Shown here: positions 7,683 to 16,320 of the stretch, one piece after another | Numbering within the stretch: the first letter of the stretch is position 1 | Layout: each line of letters opens with the position of its first letter | Source of the DNA: Thalassobaculum litoreum DSM 18839 | GTDB taxonomy: Bacteria > Pseudomonadota > Alphaproteobacteria > Thalassobaculales > Thalassobaculaceae | DNA: 64,000 bases | Reading direction: 5' to 3' | NCBI RefSeq assembly: GCF_900102465.1 | Contig: NZ_FNBW01000006.1 | Coordinates: 248,001 to 312,000 of the forward strand | The notes under the pieces: model-generated | What the model was told of the DNA's origin: nothing | The model's input: only the letters and a program-made list of their open reading frames with translations | Database searches by the model: none | Made by a program: the position numbers and the translations under genes

Positions 7683-8708
7683 ATGTCCTCGACCGAACTC
7701 CGGATGAACCCCCGGCTCCTCCTGCCGGCCGGCGGACTGGTTCTGCTGGTCGGTGCGGCGATCCTGCTGGCCTTCGCGCCGCAGTTCGACCTGTCGATCC
7801 CGTACTGGTCGCGGATCGCCCTGGAGATCCAGGTCATCCAGCGCGAGCTGCATCGGGGCCTCGCCGCCGCGATCACCGCGGTGCGCGAAGAGGGGATGGT
7901 CGCGGCCTGGACGCTGGTGGGGCTCAGCTTCCTCTACGGCATCTTCCACGCGGCCGGCCCGGGCCACGGCAAGGTGGTGATCTCCACCTACCTGCTGACC
8001 CAGGAGAGCGAGCTGAAGCGGGGGCTGATCCTGTCCCTTGCGGCGGCCCTGGTGCAGGGTCTGGTGGCGATCCTGGTGGTCGAGGCGACGGTTCGGGTCC
8101 TCGGCCTCACCATGCGCCAGGCGGAGGGCGTTGTGCCGAGCCTGGAGGCGGCGAGCTACGGGCTGATCGCCCTGGTGGGCGCGGGGCTGGTCTTCGCCCG
8201 CGGGCGCCGGCTGCTCCGCGCGCTGGCCGGATCGCCTGCCGCGCACGACCCTCACCACGACGCTCACGATCATCATCATGATCACCCTCACGACCACGCA
8301 CACGATCACGCCCATTGCGGCCATTCCCACGGTCCCAGCCGCGAGGATCTGGCCGCGCCGCTGAGCCTGCGCGGCGCTGCCGCCCTGGTCCTGTCGATCG
8401 GCATCCGGCCCTGCAGCGGCGCGGTGCTGGTCCTGGTGGTCGCCTATTCAATGGGCCTGCGGCTGACCGGCATTGCCTCGGTGCTGGCGATGTCCCTGGG
8501 CACGGCGATCACCGTCGGGGTCCTGGCCGCCCTGTCGGTCTTCGCCCGCGACATGGCCCGGCGGCTGGCGGCGCGGATGCCGGCGCATGCGGGGGGCCTG
8601 TCGCTGGCGGCGGAGGGCGTCGCCGTGCTGGGCGGGCTGGCGATCCTGGTGCTGGGCCTGCTGCTGCTGCAGGCGGTGCTGAGCGCGCCGGCGCATCCGC
8701 TCAGGTAG
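7683..8708 (+). CDS. NicO/RcnA-type nickel-cobalt transporter
   Basis: A 341-residue inner-membrane protein with about seven hydrophobic segments. The motif FHAAGPGHGKVVIS (about residues 88-101) and the later SIGIRPCSGAVLVLV are family signatures; both lie in membrane segments thought to form the metal path. Between them a soluble loop (residues 188-216) carries 15 histidines and a Cys, the metal-sensing or buffering loop seen in RcnA-like exporters. Export of Ni2+/Co2+ is the most likely role; uptake cannot be excluded. It pairs with DUF1007. Its stop overlaps the convergent glycosyltransferase stop by 8 bases. Confidence 0.85.
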   Translation: MSSTELRMNPRLLLPAGGLVLLVGAAILLAFAPQFDLSIPYWSRIALEIQVIQRELHRGLAAAITAVREEGMVAAWTLVGLSFLYGIFHAAGPGHGKVVISTYLLTQESELKRGLILSLAAALVQGLVAILVVEATVRVLGLTMRQAEGVVPSLEAASYGLIALVGAGLVFARGRRLLRALAGSPAAHDPHHDAHDHHHDHPHDHAHDHAHCGHSHGPSREDLAAPLSLRGAAALVLSIGIRPCSGAVLVLVVAYSMGLRLTGIASVLAMSLGTAITVGVLAALSVFARDMARRLAARMPAHAGGLSLAAEGVAVLGGLAILVLGLLLLQAVLSAPAHPLR

Positions 8709-9672
8709 CGCCGTCTCCCAACCGCGGGTCGCGGGCGATCCAGTCGCCGGTCTCCGCCAGAACCGCCTCGACATCCAGGTCCGCCAGATCGTCGCGCTGC
8801 AATGCGCGGGTATGCGGGCCGCGCGGGCCGGTACGGCCGGGATCGCTGTCGGCGGAGAACAGGGCCAGGGTCGGCGCCCCGGCCAGGGCGGCCAGATGGG
8901 TGGGCCCGGTGTCGTTGCCGATCACCAGCCGGGCCGCCCGGGCGAAAGCCGCGAGCTCCGGCAGGGATGTCGCCCCGGTCAGGTCGAGCGCCTCGGGGGC
9001 CGCCGCCTGGATCGCGTCGGCGAGGTCGCCTTCCCCGGCGGTGCCGGCGACGGCGGTGCCGAGGCCCTGCGCGTCCAGCCGCGCGGCGAGGTCGCCGAAC
9101 CGGTCCGCCGGCCAGCGTTTGGCCGGACGCCCCGGCGAAGCGCCGGGGATCAGCAGGACGAAGGGCCGGGCCGGCAGGCGGTCGGCGATCGGTGCGTCGA
9201 GGAAGCCCAGATCCGACAGCGGCACGTCGTCGATCCCGGCGATGGCGAGTTGTTCGCGCTGGCGCTCGACCGTGTGCAGGGGTGAGGGCGCGTCATAGAC
9301 GTGGCGGTGGCTGCATCCCGGCACTTTGCCGCACCATTCCGGCCCGCCGGCGCCGCCGAGCAGGCGGAAATAGCCGGCCGACCGGTCGGAGGTCTGCAGG
9401 TCGTAGACCCGCCGGAACCGCCCGCCGCGCAGCTTTCGGCGCAGGGCGAGCCAGGCGAGGGGATTGAGCTTCGGCGCGGAATCGATCCAGATCTCGTCGA
9501 ACAGGCCGCTCGCCTGCGCCAGGTCGAGGTACGGCGCGCGGGTCAGCAGGGTCAGGCGGGCCGAAGGATGGTCCCGCCGGATCGCCTGCATCGGGCCGAG
9601 CGCGAGCAGAAAGTCCCCCAGCGCGCCGAGCTTGATCACCAGCACGCGGTCGATGGCGGAAGCGGCGGTCAT
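8701..9672 (-). CDS. glycosyltransferase family 9 (heptosyltransferase-like) protein
   Basis: A 323-residue GT-B protein that would add a heptose or related sugar to the LPS inner core at the cytoplasmic face. VLVIKLGALGDFLLALGPMQAIRR at the start is the typical GT9 beginning (shown in full only to position the Gly-Asp), and the C-terminal half has IPGASPGRPAKRWPADRF and VIGNDTGPTHLAAL, the nucleotide-sugar binding region. The start ATG 9672 overlaps the stop of the preceding GT4 gene in the string ATGA, so translation is probably coupled. Which sugar is transferred cannot be told. Confidence 0.88.
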   Translation of the reverse strand: MTAASAIDRVLVIKLGALGDFLLALGPMQAIRRDHPSARLTLLTRAPYLDLAQASGLFDEIWIDSAPKLNPLAWLALRRKLRGGRFRRVYDLQTSDRSAGYFRLLGGAGGPEWCGKVPGCSHRHVYDAPSPLHTVERQREQLAIAGIDDVPLSDLGFLDAPIADRLPARPFVLLIPGASPGRPAKRWPADRFGDLAARLDAQGLGTAVAGTAGEGDLADAIQAAAPEALDLTGATSLPELAAFARAARLVIGNDTGPTHLAALAGAPTLALFSADSDPGRTGPRGPHTRALQRDDLADLDVEAVLAETGDWIARDPRLGDGAT

Positions 9673-10925
9673 AGGCGTTCGCAGCCCCGCGCGGCCAGGA
9701 CCTCGGTATAGACGGACAGGGTGCGGGCGCACATCTGATAGCGCGAGAAGTTCCGGCGCACATGGGCGATGGCCTTGGCCGACAGGGCCGCGCGGGCGTC
9801 CTCGTCGACGGACAGCGCGGTGCGCAGCCCCGCGGCCAGCGCGCCGGCATCGCCGGGCTGCACCAGCCAGCCGGTCTCGCCCGGCAGCACGGTTTCCCGC
9901 GCGCCGCCGTGATCGGCTGCGACGATCGGCCGGCCCATGGCCTGGGCCTCGATCATCACCCGGCCGAACGGCTCCGGATCCAGGCTGGCGGAGACCACCA
10001 CATTGGCCAGCTTGTAGGCGGCGGGCATATCGTCGGTCCGGCCGACGAAATGCACATAGCCGCCCACGCCGGAGGCATGGGCATGGGCTTCCAGCGCCTT
10101 CTTGGCGTCCGGTCGCGCGGTGTCGTCACCGACCATGAGGCAGCGAAAGGATCCGCGCTCCAGCTGCGCCAGCGCGTCGATCAGCAGCTTGTGGCCCTTC
10201 CAGGCGGTGATCCGTCCCGGCATCATGATCACCGGGACCCCGTCGGGCAGGCGCCACTTGTTGACCAGCCGGATCATCCGTTCCGCCGGCACCTTGTCCG
10301 GGTCGAACAGCTCCAGATCCACCCCGCGCGGGATCACCCGCAGTCGGGCGGCGTCCAGGCCGTAATCGGCGAGCAGCCGCTCGGCGATGTAGTGGGAGAT
10401 GGCGATCACCCGCTCGCCGCGCACCATCACCGAATTGTAGGCGCGCTTCAGGGCGTTGGAGGCGGCCGGGCGCTGGTGAAAGGTGGTGACGAAGGGCACC
10501 CGGTTGCGCGCCGCCGCCTTGATTCCGAGCCAGGCGGGAATGCGCGAGCGCGCATGCACCAGGTCGACCCGCTCGCGATGGATCAGGTCGACCAGCGAAT
10601 CGAAGGTCGCGCGCCAGTGCAGCGGGTTCTTGGAATGGACCGGCAGTTCGATATGGGTGGCGCCGATCCGTTCCAGCTCGCGCACCATCGGGCCGCCGCG
10701 CGAGACCACCAGCGACCGCCAACCGGCCTGGACGATGGCCCGGGACATGTCGACCGTGCCGCGTTCCACCCCGCCGGAGACCAGCGCGGGCAGCATTTGC
10801 AGGACGGTCGGCCCCATGCCGCCATGGCCGGGCCGGAACGCCTCGAAATCTTCGTCGGAAATGTTAGGATCGGGCGCGGCGGTCGCGCCGGCCTCCAACG
10901 GCTCTGTCACCGGCAAATCCAGCAA
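9669..10925 (-). CDS. glycosyltransferase family 4 protein, probably LPS core
   Basis: A 418-residue GT-B glycosyltransferase. The N-terminal domain starts PTVLQMLPALVSGGVERGTVD, an acceptor-side glycine-rich loop, and the C-terminal donor domain has MMPGRITAWKGHKLLIDAL, then DPEPFGRVMIEAQAMGRPIV with the conserved Glu pair of the EX7E motif. It probably adds a hexose to the lipid A core or another surface glycan, since it is translationally coupled to the GT9 gene (ATGA overlap). The start is uncertain: TTG 10925 gives the longest form, GTG 10910 is close by, and conservation really begins near residue 37 at an ATG (10817). Confidence 0.85.
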   Translation of the reverse strand: MLDLPVTEPLEAGATAAPDPNISDEDFEAFRPGHGGMGPTVLQMLPALVSGGVERGTVDMSRAIVQAGWRSLVVSRGGPMVRELERIGATHIELPVHSKNPLHWRATFDSLVDLIHRERVDLVHARSRIPAWLGIKAAARNRVPFVTTFHQRPAASNALKRAYNSVMVRGERVIAISHYIAERLLADYGLDAARLRVIPRGVDLELFDPDKVPAERMIRLVNKWRLPDGVPVIMMPGRITAWKGHKLLIDALAQLERGSFRCLMVGDDTARPDAKKALEAHAHASGVGGYVHFVGRTDDMPAAYKLANVVVSASLDPEPFGRVMIEAQAMGRPIVAADHGGARETVLPGETGWLVQPGDAGALAAGLRTALSVDEDARAALSAKAIAHVRRNFSRYQMCARTLSVYTEVLAARGCERL

Positions 10926-10961
10926 TCGGTACGGTCCAATTCGAAAAGAGACCCTAGCACA

Positions 10962-11744
10962 ATGACGCCCACGTCACAGCATGGCGAAACGCCCTCTCCG
11001 GCACCCAAGACCTTGACCACGCAGGATGGCGAGACCCTGGCCTATCATCACGTGCCGGGGCGGCAGCCCGGGATCCTGTTCTGCGGCGGATTCATGTCCG
11101 ACATGACCGGCACCAAGGCCCTGGCCCTGGAGGCCCTGGCCCGGGCGCGCGGGCAGGCCTTCACCCGGTTCGACTATCGCGGCCACGGCCAGTCCTCCGG
11201 CGCGTTCCGGGACGGCACGATCGGCCTGTGGAGATCCGACGCCCTGGCCGTTTTCGACGCGGTCACCGACGGCCCGGTGATCGTGGTCGGATCGTCCATG
11301 GGCGGCTGGATCGCCCTGCTCCTCGCCCTGGCCCGGCCCGAACGGGTGGCGGGGCTGGTCGGCATCGCCGCGGCGCCGGACTTCACCGAGGACCTGATGT
11401 GGGCGGAGTTCGACGAGACGGTCCGGCGGGCCCTGACCACCGAGCGGGTCTATCTGGAGCCGTCGGAGTATTCCGAGGAGCCCTACACGATCACCATGGA
11501 TCTGATCGAGGAGGGGCGGAACCATCTGATCATGCGCGGACCGATTCCGATCGCCGCGCCGGTGCGCCTGCTGCACGGCATGCGCGACACCAGCGTGCCG
11601 CACCGCCTTTCCGTTCTGTTGGCGGAGCGGCTGGAGACCGACGACGTCCAGGTGCATCTGGTGAAGGACGGCGACCACCGGCTGTCGACCGAGCGGGACC
11701 TGGCCCTGCTGGCCGGGGCGGTGGCGGAACTGTCGGGAGGCTAA
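10962..11744 (+). CDS. alpha/beta hydrolase
   Basis: A 260-residue soluble hydrolase. The catalytic triad can be placed: Ser112 in the nucleophile elbow GSSMGG, Asp in LLHGMRDTSVP and His in KDGDHRLS. The oxyanion side is FCGGFMSDMTG and the strand before it has FDYRGHGQSSG. No lid-type insertion or signal peptide is seen. The closest recognisable group is the palmitoyl-protein/abhydrolase (ABHD10-like) serine esterases; the substrate is unknown. It is divergent from the GT4 gene by 36 bases, and its stop overlaps the convergent kinase stop by 3 bases. Confidence 0.85.
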   Translation: MTPTSQHGETPSPAPKTLTTQDGETLAYHHVPGRQPGILFCGGFMSDMTGTKALALEALARARGQAFTRFDYRGHGQSSGAFRDGTIGLWRSDALAVFDAVTDGPVIVVGSSMGGWIALLLALARPERVAGLVGIAAAPDFTEDLMWAEFDETVRRALTTERVYLEPSEYSEEPYTITMDLIEEGRNHLIMRGPIPIAAPVRLLHGMRDTSVPHRLSVLLAERLETDDVQVHLVKDGDHRLSTERDLALLAGAVAELSGG

Positions 11745-12520
11745 GGCCTGCCGGTGCCGAGCGGCAGGCGGATGATGGCGCAGGTGCCGCCCGACGTGCC
11801 GGCGCGGAATTCCAGCGTGCCGCCCAACTCGGCCACCGTGCGCCGGGCGATCATCAGGCCGAGGCCGGACCCGGTATCGCCATGGGGGCCGACGGTGCTG
11901 GGTGCGCGGTCGCTCGGGTCGACCGAGTTCATCTGATCGGCCAGGATCGTCGGATCCATGCCGATGCCGTTGTCGGCGACCACGAACACCGCCACGTTCT
12001 CCAGCGGCTCGCGCCGGGCGATCAGCGAGACCCGGCCGCCCCGGGGTGTGAACTTGATGGCGTTGGTCAGCAGGTTGTTCAGAACCGTGCCGAGCAGGGC
12101 GATGTTGACCGAGAGCTCGGGCAGGTCGGGCTGGACATCGACCTCCAGGGACAGGCCCCGGGCCTCGGCCATCGGCCGGTACATGGCGGCGAGGTCCGCG
12201 AGCAGGGTCGAGACCGGAACGGAGGACGGCTCGGGCCGGGTCAGCGGGGCCTGGACCAGCTTGTCGCACAGGCCGATCATTTTTGAGGTCGCGTCATGCG
12301 CAAGGGCCGCGTATTCCTTGTAACGCGCGCTGCCAAGCGGGCCGAAGCGCTCGTCCTTCATGATCTCCATGATCGCCGACAGCGCGTTCAGCGGATTGCG
12401 GAGTTCGTGGGCGATCTCGCGCAGCTGGGCGGCGGCATCAGGTGAGAGCCTTGAAGTGCCGATCGAGGATTCGCCGACTTTGTCTGGACGTTCTTCTGAC
12501 ATCATGATGCAAGTCTCCAC
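11741..12520 (-). CDS. soluble sensor histidine kinase without a sensor domain
   Basis: A 259-residue kinase consisting of only a HisKA dimerisation/phosphoacceptor domain and an HATPase domain. The H-box is IAHELRNPLNAL with phosphoacceptor His38; the N-box is NLLTNAIKFTP, G1 is DNGIGM and G2 GSGLGL. There is no membrane segment, PAS or other input domain, and no response regulator gene nearby, so it probably works in a larger phosphorelay. GTG 12520 has AGAGG five bases upstream and is preferred; ATG 12505 or 12502 would shorten it by five or six residues. Its start overlaps that of the divergent TPR gene. Confidence 0.85.
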   Translation of the reverse strand: METCIMMSEERPDKVGESSIGTSRLSPDAAAQLREIAHELRNPLNALSAIMEIMKDERFGPLGSARYKEYAALAHDATSKMIGLCDKLVQAPLTRPEPSSVPVSTLLADLAAMYRPMAEARGLSLEVDVQPDLPELSVNIALLGTVLNNLLTNAIKFTPRGGRVSLIARREPLENVAVFVVADNGIGMDPTILADQMNSVDPSDRAPSTVGPHGDTGSGLGLMIARRTVAELGGTLEFRAGTSGGTCAIIRLPLGTGRP

Positions 12521-13304
12521 CAGATCCTCTTACCAACCGGTAAAGAAGACGGCCCTGATCCTGGCGATTGTGGGGCTGGTTTTCGGCCAGGTCGGGGCGG
12601 CATCGGCCCAGACGGCCGGCGGCGAGCAGCAAGCGGCGATGTACGACGCCTGCCTGACCCAGGCGGACTCCGAGCCCAAGGCGGCCTATGAGGCCGCGCT
12701 GGACTGGTACAAGGCGGGCGGTGGGCTGCCGGCGCGGCACTGCGCGGCGGTCGCCCTGCTCGGCCTGGACGCCTATGAGGAGGCGGCCGCCCGGCTGGAG
12801 AAGCTGGCAGGCGAGGTCCCCGACGCCCGGATCGATCTGCGCCTGGGCCTGATCGCCCAGGCCGCCCAGGGCTGGATGATGTCCGGCCGGGCGGAGCGGG
12901 CGGCCCAGCTGCTGTCCCTGGTGATCAACGTCCGCCCAGACGACCCCCAGCTCCGGGCGGACCGGGCGGTGGCCTGGATGTCGCTCGGCGATCACTGGGC
13001 GGCGATCGACGATCTGGACCTCGCCCTGCAGCGCGCGCCCGAGGATGTGGAGCTGCTGCTCTACCGGGCCGCCGCCTACCGCTATCTCGGCGTGCCGGAC
13101 CTGGCGCGCGACGACGTGACCCGGGCCCTGGCCGTCGATCCGAACCATCCCGGCGCCTGGCTGGAGCGGGGCATTCTCGACGAACTCGCCGGCGACAAGG
13201 CGGCCGCGCGCCGTGACTGGATCAAGGTGCTGGAACTGGCGCCGGACGGAGCGGTTGCAGATGCCGCCCGGGCGCGGCTTGAGGCATTGGACGTGGCCCG
13301 GTAG
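12504..13304 (+). CDS. exported tetratricopeptide-repeat protein
   Basis: A 266-residue protein with an N-terminal signal peptide (KK, hydrophobic stretch ALILAIVGLVFG, cleavage at ASA before Q) and then helical TPR units: residues near 130-165 (LLSLVINVRPDDPQLRADRA), 165-200 (AIDDLDLALQRAPEDVELL) and 200-235 (ARDDVTRALAVDPNHPGAW). Such proteins are periplasmic scaffolds; no partner can be named. ATG 12504 or 12507 is the only possible start ahead of the signal peptide, so the 5' end really overlaps that of the divergent histidine kinase gene. Confidence 0.8.
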   Translation: MMQVSTRSSYQPVKKTALILAIVGLVFGQVGAASAQTAGGEQQAAMYDACLTQADSEPKAAYEAALDWYKAGGGLPARHCAAVALLGLDAYEEAAARLEKLAGEVPDARIDLRLGLIAQAAQGWMMSGRAERAAQLLSLVINVRPDDPQLRADRAVAWMSLGDHWAAIDDLDLALQRAPEDVELLLYRAAAYRYLGVPDLARDDVTRALAVDPNHPGAWLERGILDELAGDKAAARRDWIKVLELAPDGAVADAARARLEALDVAR

Positions 13305-13320
13305 CGGCCGGCCCCCGAAC

Positions 13321-13380
13321 GGCCAGGCAGCCAGCGGTCAGGCAGCCAGCGGTCGGACAGCGAATGGTCAGACGGCGAGC
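13321..13380. repeat. four tandem copies of a degenerate 15-base unit
   Basis: Four successive 15-base units (13321-13335, 13336-13350, 13351-13365, 13366-13380). The first two differ at one base (GGCCAGGCAGCCAGC and GGTCAGGCAGCCAGC); the third and fourth are more diverged (GGTCGGACAGCGAAT, GGTCAGACGGCGAGC). They fill the gap between the convergent TPR and MarR genes, and the fourth runs into the MarR stop codon. Confidence 0.7.
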
Positions 13381-13760
13381 GGCCGCTCATCCGCATCGTC
13401 GTCCGCGCCGTCAACGGTGTCGCCCGCTTCCGCCGCCAGGATCAGTCCGGCGAATTCCGACAGGAAGACCGAGCCCTTCACGGTGCGCTGGACCAGCACG
13501 CTGCGCCGGTCCTCATCGTCCACCTTGCGGCGCAGGAATCCCAGCGTGCACAGCCGGTCGAGCGCCCGGGTGACCGCGGGCTTGGAGATGTTCAGGGCGA
13601 TGGCCAGCCCGCGCACGGTATGCGGCGGCGTGGTCAGATAGACGGTCAGCAGGAGCCCCATCTGCCGGGCGGTAAGGTCGGGCCCGTCACGGCGCACGCT
13701 CTGCACGGTGGCGGCCCGCCACAGGTTCAGGACTCGGTGCTGCTGATCGGATCGGTGCAT
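13368..13760 (-). CDS. MarR family transcriptional regulator
   Basis: A 130-residue winged-helix DNA-binding protein. The helix-turn-helix and wing are visible: LTARQMGLLLTVYLTTPPHTVRGL, ISKPAVTRALDRLCTLGFL (recognition helix), then the wing RRKVDDEDRRSVLVQRT. The C-terminal tail is short and acidic (DTVDGADDDADE). MarR proteins are dimeric repressors or activators that often respond to phenolic ligands; the target is not obvious, since the neighbour on one side is convergent and on the other is an aminopeptidase gene stopping at 13855. ATG 13760 has GGGAAAGG upstream. Confidence 0.88.
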   Translation of the reverse strand: MHRSDQQHRVLNLWRAATVQSVRRDGPDLTARQMGLLLTVYLTTPPHTVRGLAIALNISKPAVTRALDRLCTLGFLRRKVDDEDRRSVLVQRTVKGSVFLSEFAGLILAAEAGDTVDGADDDADERPLAV

Positions 13761-13854
13761 CGACGGGCCTTTCCCGGTCGTTCCGGAAGCGGATCGAAGA
13801 TACATGTCCTTGGCGGCAAAGGGAAGAGCGATCGTTTCGATCCCAGTCGATCGT

Positions 13855-15240
13855 TCAGCCGCCGAACCGCGCCTTGATCGTCTGGAAGGTCGCGCGGATG
13901 CCCTGGGCTTCGCCGCCTTCCGGCCGGCCGGGGCGATCGCGCAGGTTCCAGGCGATCAGATCCACATGCATCCAGGGTGTTGTTTTGGAAACGAAATGCT
14001 CCAGGAACAGGGCCGCGGTGATGGCGCCGCCATACGGGCCCGACCCGGTATTGGACAGGTCGGCGATCTTGGTCTTCAGCATCGCCTTGTAGGGCTGGTG
14101 CAGCGGCAGGCGCCACAGCGGATCCTCCTCCGCTAGGCCGCTGGCGAGGATGTCGCCGGCGAGCGAATCGTCGTTGCAGAACATCGCCGGCAGGTCTGGG
14201 CCGAGCGCCACGCGGGCGGCGCCGGTCAGGGTGGCGAAGTCGATCAGCAGGTCGGGCTGCTCGCTGTCGGCCTCGGTCAGGGCGTCGCAGAGCACCAGCC
14301 GGCCCTCGGCGTCGGTGTTGCCGACCTCCACCGTCGTGCCCTTGCGGGTGCGGCAGATGTCCATCGGCAGGAAGGCGTTGCCGGAGACCATGTTCATCAC
14401 CGCCGGCACCAGCACCCGCAGACGCACCGGCAGGTTCGCCGCCATGATCATGCGGGCCAGCGCCAGCACCTGGGCGGAGCCGCCCATGTCCTTCTTCATG
14501 GTCAGCATGCCGTTGGACGGCTTCAGGTCGTAGCCGCCGGTGTCGAAGCACACGCCCTTGCCGACCAGGGTGACCTTCGGATGCTTGGCGTCGCCCCAGA
14601 CCATGTCGATCAGGCGCGGCGCATCCTCCGCCCCGCGGCCGACCATGTGGATCGTCGGGTAGTTCTTCTTCAGCAGCTGGTCGCCGACGGTGACGGCGAT
14701 CTTCGCCTTGAACTCCTTGGCCAGCGCCTTGGCCGTCTCGGCCAGCTCGCTCGGCCGCAGGTCGGAGCCGGGGGTGTTGATCAGGTCGCGGGCGAGGGCG
14801 GTCGACGCGGCGATATTCTCCACATGGTCGCGGTCCGCCCCTTTCGGCCAGACCAGTTCCGCCTCGATCTCGGGCATCTCGGTGTAGCGGGTGAAGCGGT
14901 AGGTCGCCAGTGCCCAGCCGGTCGCGGCCCGGGTCGCGTCCGCGCCCGACAGGTCGGCGTCGATGGCATAGCGTCCGGCGGGCAGGGATCCCGGCAGGCC
15001 GGCGAAGTCCCACACGCCGATCCGGTCGGCCTCCTCGACCCCGACCAGCACCCGGGCGATGTCCCCCGCCTTGCCGGGGACCACGCAGGTCTCGCAGGGC
15101 TTGGCCTTGTAGCCGGTGGCGGCGATCCAGGTCTTGGTGGCGGCGTCGGCCTCCACGGCCCATTCCTTCAGTCCGTCGGCGGTGACCGGGGTGACCGGAA
15201 TGGTTCCTGCGGTGGCGCGGGCGACGAGGTTGAAGGCCAC
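13855..15240 (-). CDS. leucyl aminopeptidase family (M17) peptidase
   Basis: A 461-residue cytosolic metallopeptidase that removes N-terminal residues from peptides. The C-terminal catalytic domain contains VGKGVCFDTGGYDLKPS (metal and catalytic lysine region), KKDMGGSA and the M17 signature NTDAEGRLVL. The N-terminal domain is divergent, as in PepB-like subfamilies. I chose GTG 15240 because AGGAG lies 8 bases upstream; ATG 15297 would add 19 residues but has no clear ribosome site. A 135-base gap separates it from the divergent GST gene. Confidence 0.92.
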   Translation of the reverse strand: MAFNLVARATAGTIPVTPVTADGLKEWAVEADAATKTWIAATGYKAKPCETCVVPGKAGDIARVLVGVEEADRIGVWDFAGLPGSLPAGRYAIDADLSGADATRAATGWALATYRFTRYTEMPEIEAELVWPKGADRDHVENIAASTALARDLINTPGSDLRPSELAETAKALAKEFKAKIAVTVGDQLLKKNYPTIHMVGRGAEDAPRLIDMVWGDAKHPKVTLVGKGVCFDTGGYDLKPSNGMLTMKKDMGGSAQVLALARMIMAANLPVRLRVLVPAVMNMVSGNAFLPMDICRTRKGTTVEVGNTDAEGRLVLCDALTEADSEQPDLLIDFATLTGAARVALGPDLPAMFCNDDSLAGDILASGLAEEDPLWRLPLHQPYKAMLKTKIADLSNTGSGPYGGAITAALFLEHFVSKTTPWMHVDLIAWNLRDRPGRPEGGEAQGIRATFQTIKARFGG

Positions 15241-15375
15241 GGCGGTTGCTCCTGGCTGTTGGACAAAGGACGAATGAGCGGTGACAGTTCCGTACATCCG
15301 GTATACTCGCTGCTGCTTAACAGGCACAAGCGAGCACCCCACATAGGGGTCTGCGCAACTGAATGGCGAGATGTT

Positions 15376-16044
15376 ATGGCAGACACGGCCGACAGTCCCC
15401 TGACCTTGATCATCGGGAACAAGAACTACTCGAGCTGGTCTCTTCGGGCCTGGCTGATCCTGCGTCAGGCCGGTCTCAAGGCCGATGAGGTTCTCATCGC
15501 ACTCAGCGAGTCCGGATCCAAGAGCGCGCTGCTGAAACACTCGCCTTCCGGGCGGGTCCCCTGCCTGGTCCATGGCGACCTGACGGTCTGGGACAGCCTG
15601 GCGATCGGCGAGTATGCCGCCGAGCTGGCGCCGGATGCCGGTCTGTGGCCGGCGGACCGCGCGGCCCGCGCCCTGGCCCGGTCCGTGTCGGCCGAGATGC
15701 ATAGCGGCTTCACCGCCCTGCGCACGCATATGCCGATGAATATCCGCTCCTCCTTCCCCAAGGAGGGCCGCAAGCCGGGCGTGCAGGAGGACATCGACCG
15801 GGTGAAGGCGATCTGGCGCCAATGCCTGTCGCGCCATGGCGGCGACGGGCCGTTCCTGTTCGGCCGTTTCACCATCGCCGACGCCATGTACGCGCCGGTG
15901 GTCAGCCGCTTCCGGACCTTCGCCGTGGATCTGGGCGAGCAGGAGCAGGCCTATGCCGACGCGGTCTGGTCGATGGAGGCCATGAAGGTCTGGGTCGAGG
16001 CGGCCGAGGACGAACCGATGGTGATCGACGACGCCGAGTTCTGA
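15376..16044 (+). CDS. glutathione S-transferase family protein
   Basis: A 222-residue protein with a thioredoxin-like domain starting LTLIIGNKNYSSWSLRAWL; the Ser/Tyr cluster is where glutathione is activated. SGRVPCLVHGDLTVWDSLAI is the cis-Pro and glutathione-binding stretch, and FLFGRFTIADAMYAPVV the helical domain box. Detoxification or isomerisation using glutathione is expected; the substrate is unknown. The start at ATG 15376 fits the conserved N-terminus. It is divergent from the aminopeptidase and unrelated in detail to the GST at 5778-6425. Confidence 0.9.
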   Translation: MADTADSPLTLIIGNKNYSSWSLRAWLILRQAGLKADEVLIALSESGSKSALLKHSPSGRVPCLVHGDLTVWDSLAIGEYAAELAPDAGLWPADRAARALARSVSAEMHSGFTALRTHMPMNIRSSFPKEGRKPGVQEDIDRVKAIWRQCLSRHGGDGPFLFGRFTIADAMYAPVVSRFRTFAVDLGEQEQAYADAVWSMEAMKVWVEAAEDEPMVIDDAEF

Positions 16045-16098
16045 CCCGCCGCCGCGCAGGTCCGGTTCCGAAGGGCCGGTTCCGCGGGGCCGATCAGG

Positions 16099-16320
16099 TC
16101 AGTCGATCTCGTTCACGCAGTGCACAGGCCGGTCGAAATAGGTCGAATCCGAGCAGCGCTTACCCATCACCTTGTTCAGGTGGTAGAAGCCGTTGCGCCC
16201 CGTCGCCAGATTGGGGCCGAGCGCCAGCGCGCCGCCTCCCCAGACATAGGGATTGCATCCTCCCAGCAGGCCAAGCAGCAGGGCGGCGACGGACAGTCGG
16301 GCAAGGGTGGTCTGGAACAT
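16099..16320 (-). CDS. small lipoprotein of unknown function
   Basis: A 73-residue protein with a lipoprotein signal peptide: hydrophobic stretch LSVAALLLGLL and lipobox LGGC with the lipidated Cys22, so it should be anchored in the inner or outer membrane. The mature part is short, with a glycine-rich start (NPYVWGGGALALG) and two cysteines near the end that could form a disulfide. GGAGG stands 5 bases before ATG 16320. I do not recognise the family. It converges on the GST gene with a 54-base gap. Confidence 0.65.
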   Translation of the reverse strand: MFQTTLARLSVAALLLGLLGGCNPYVWGGGALALGPNLATGRNGFYHLNKVMGKRCSDSTYFDRPVHCVNEID

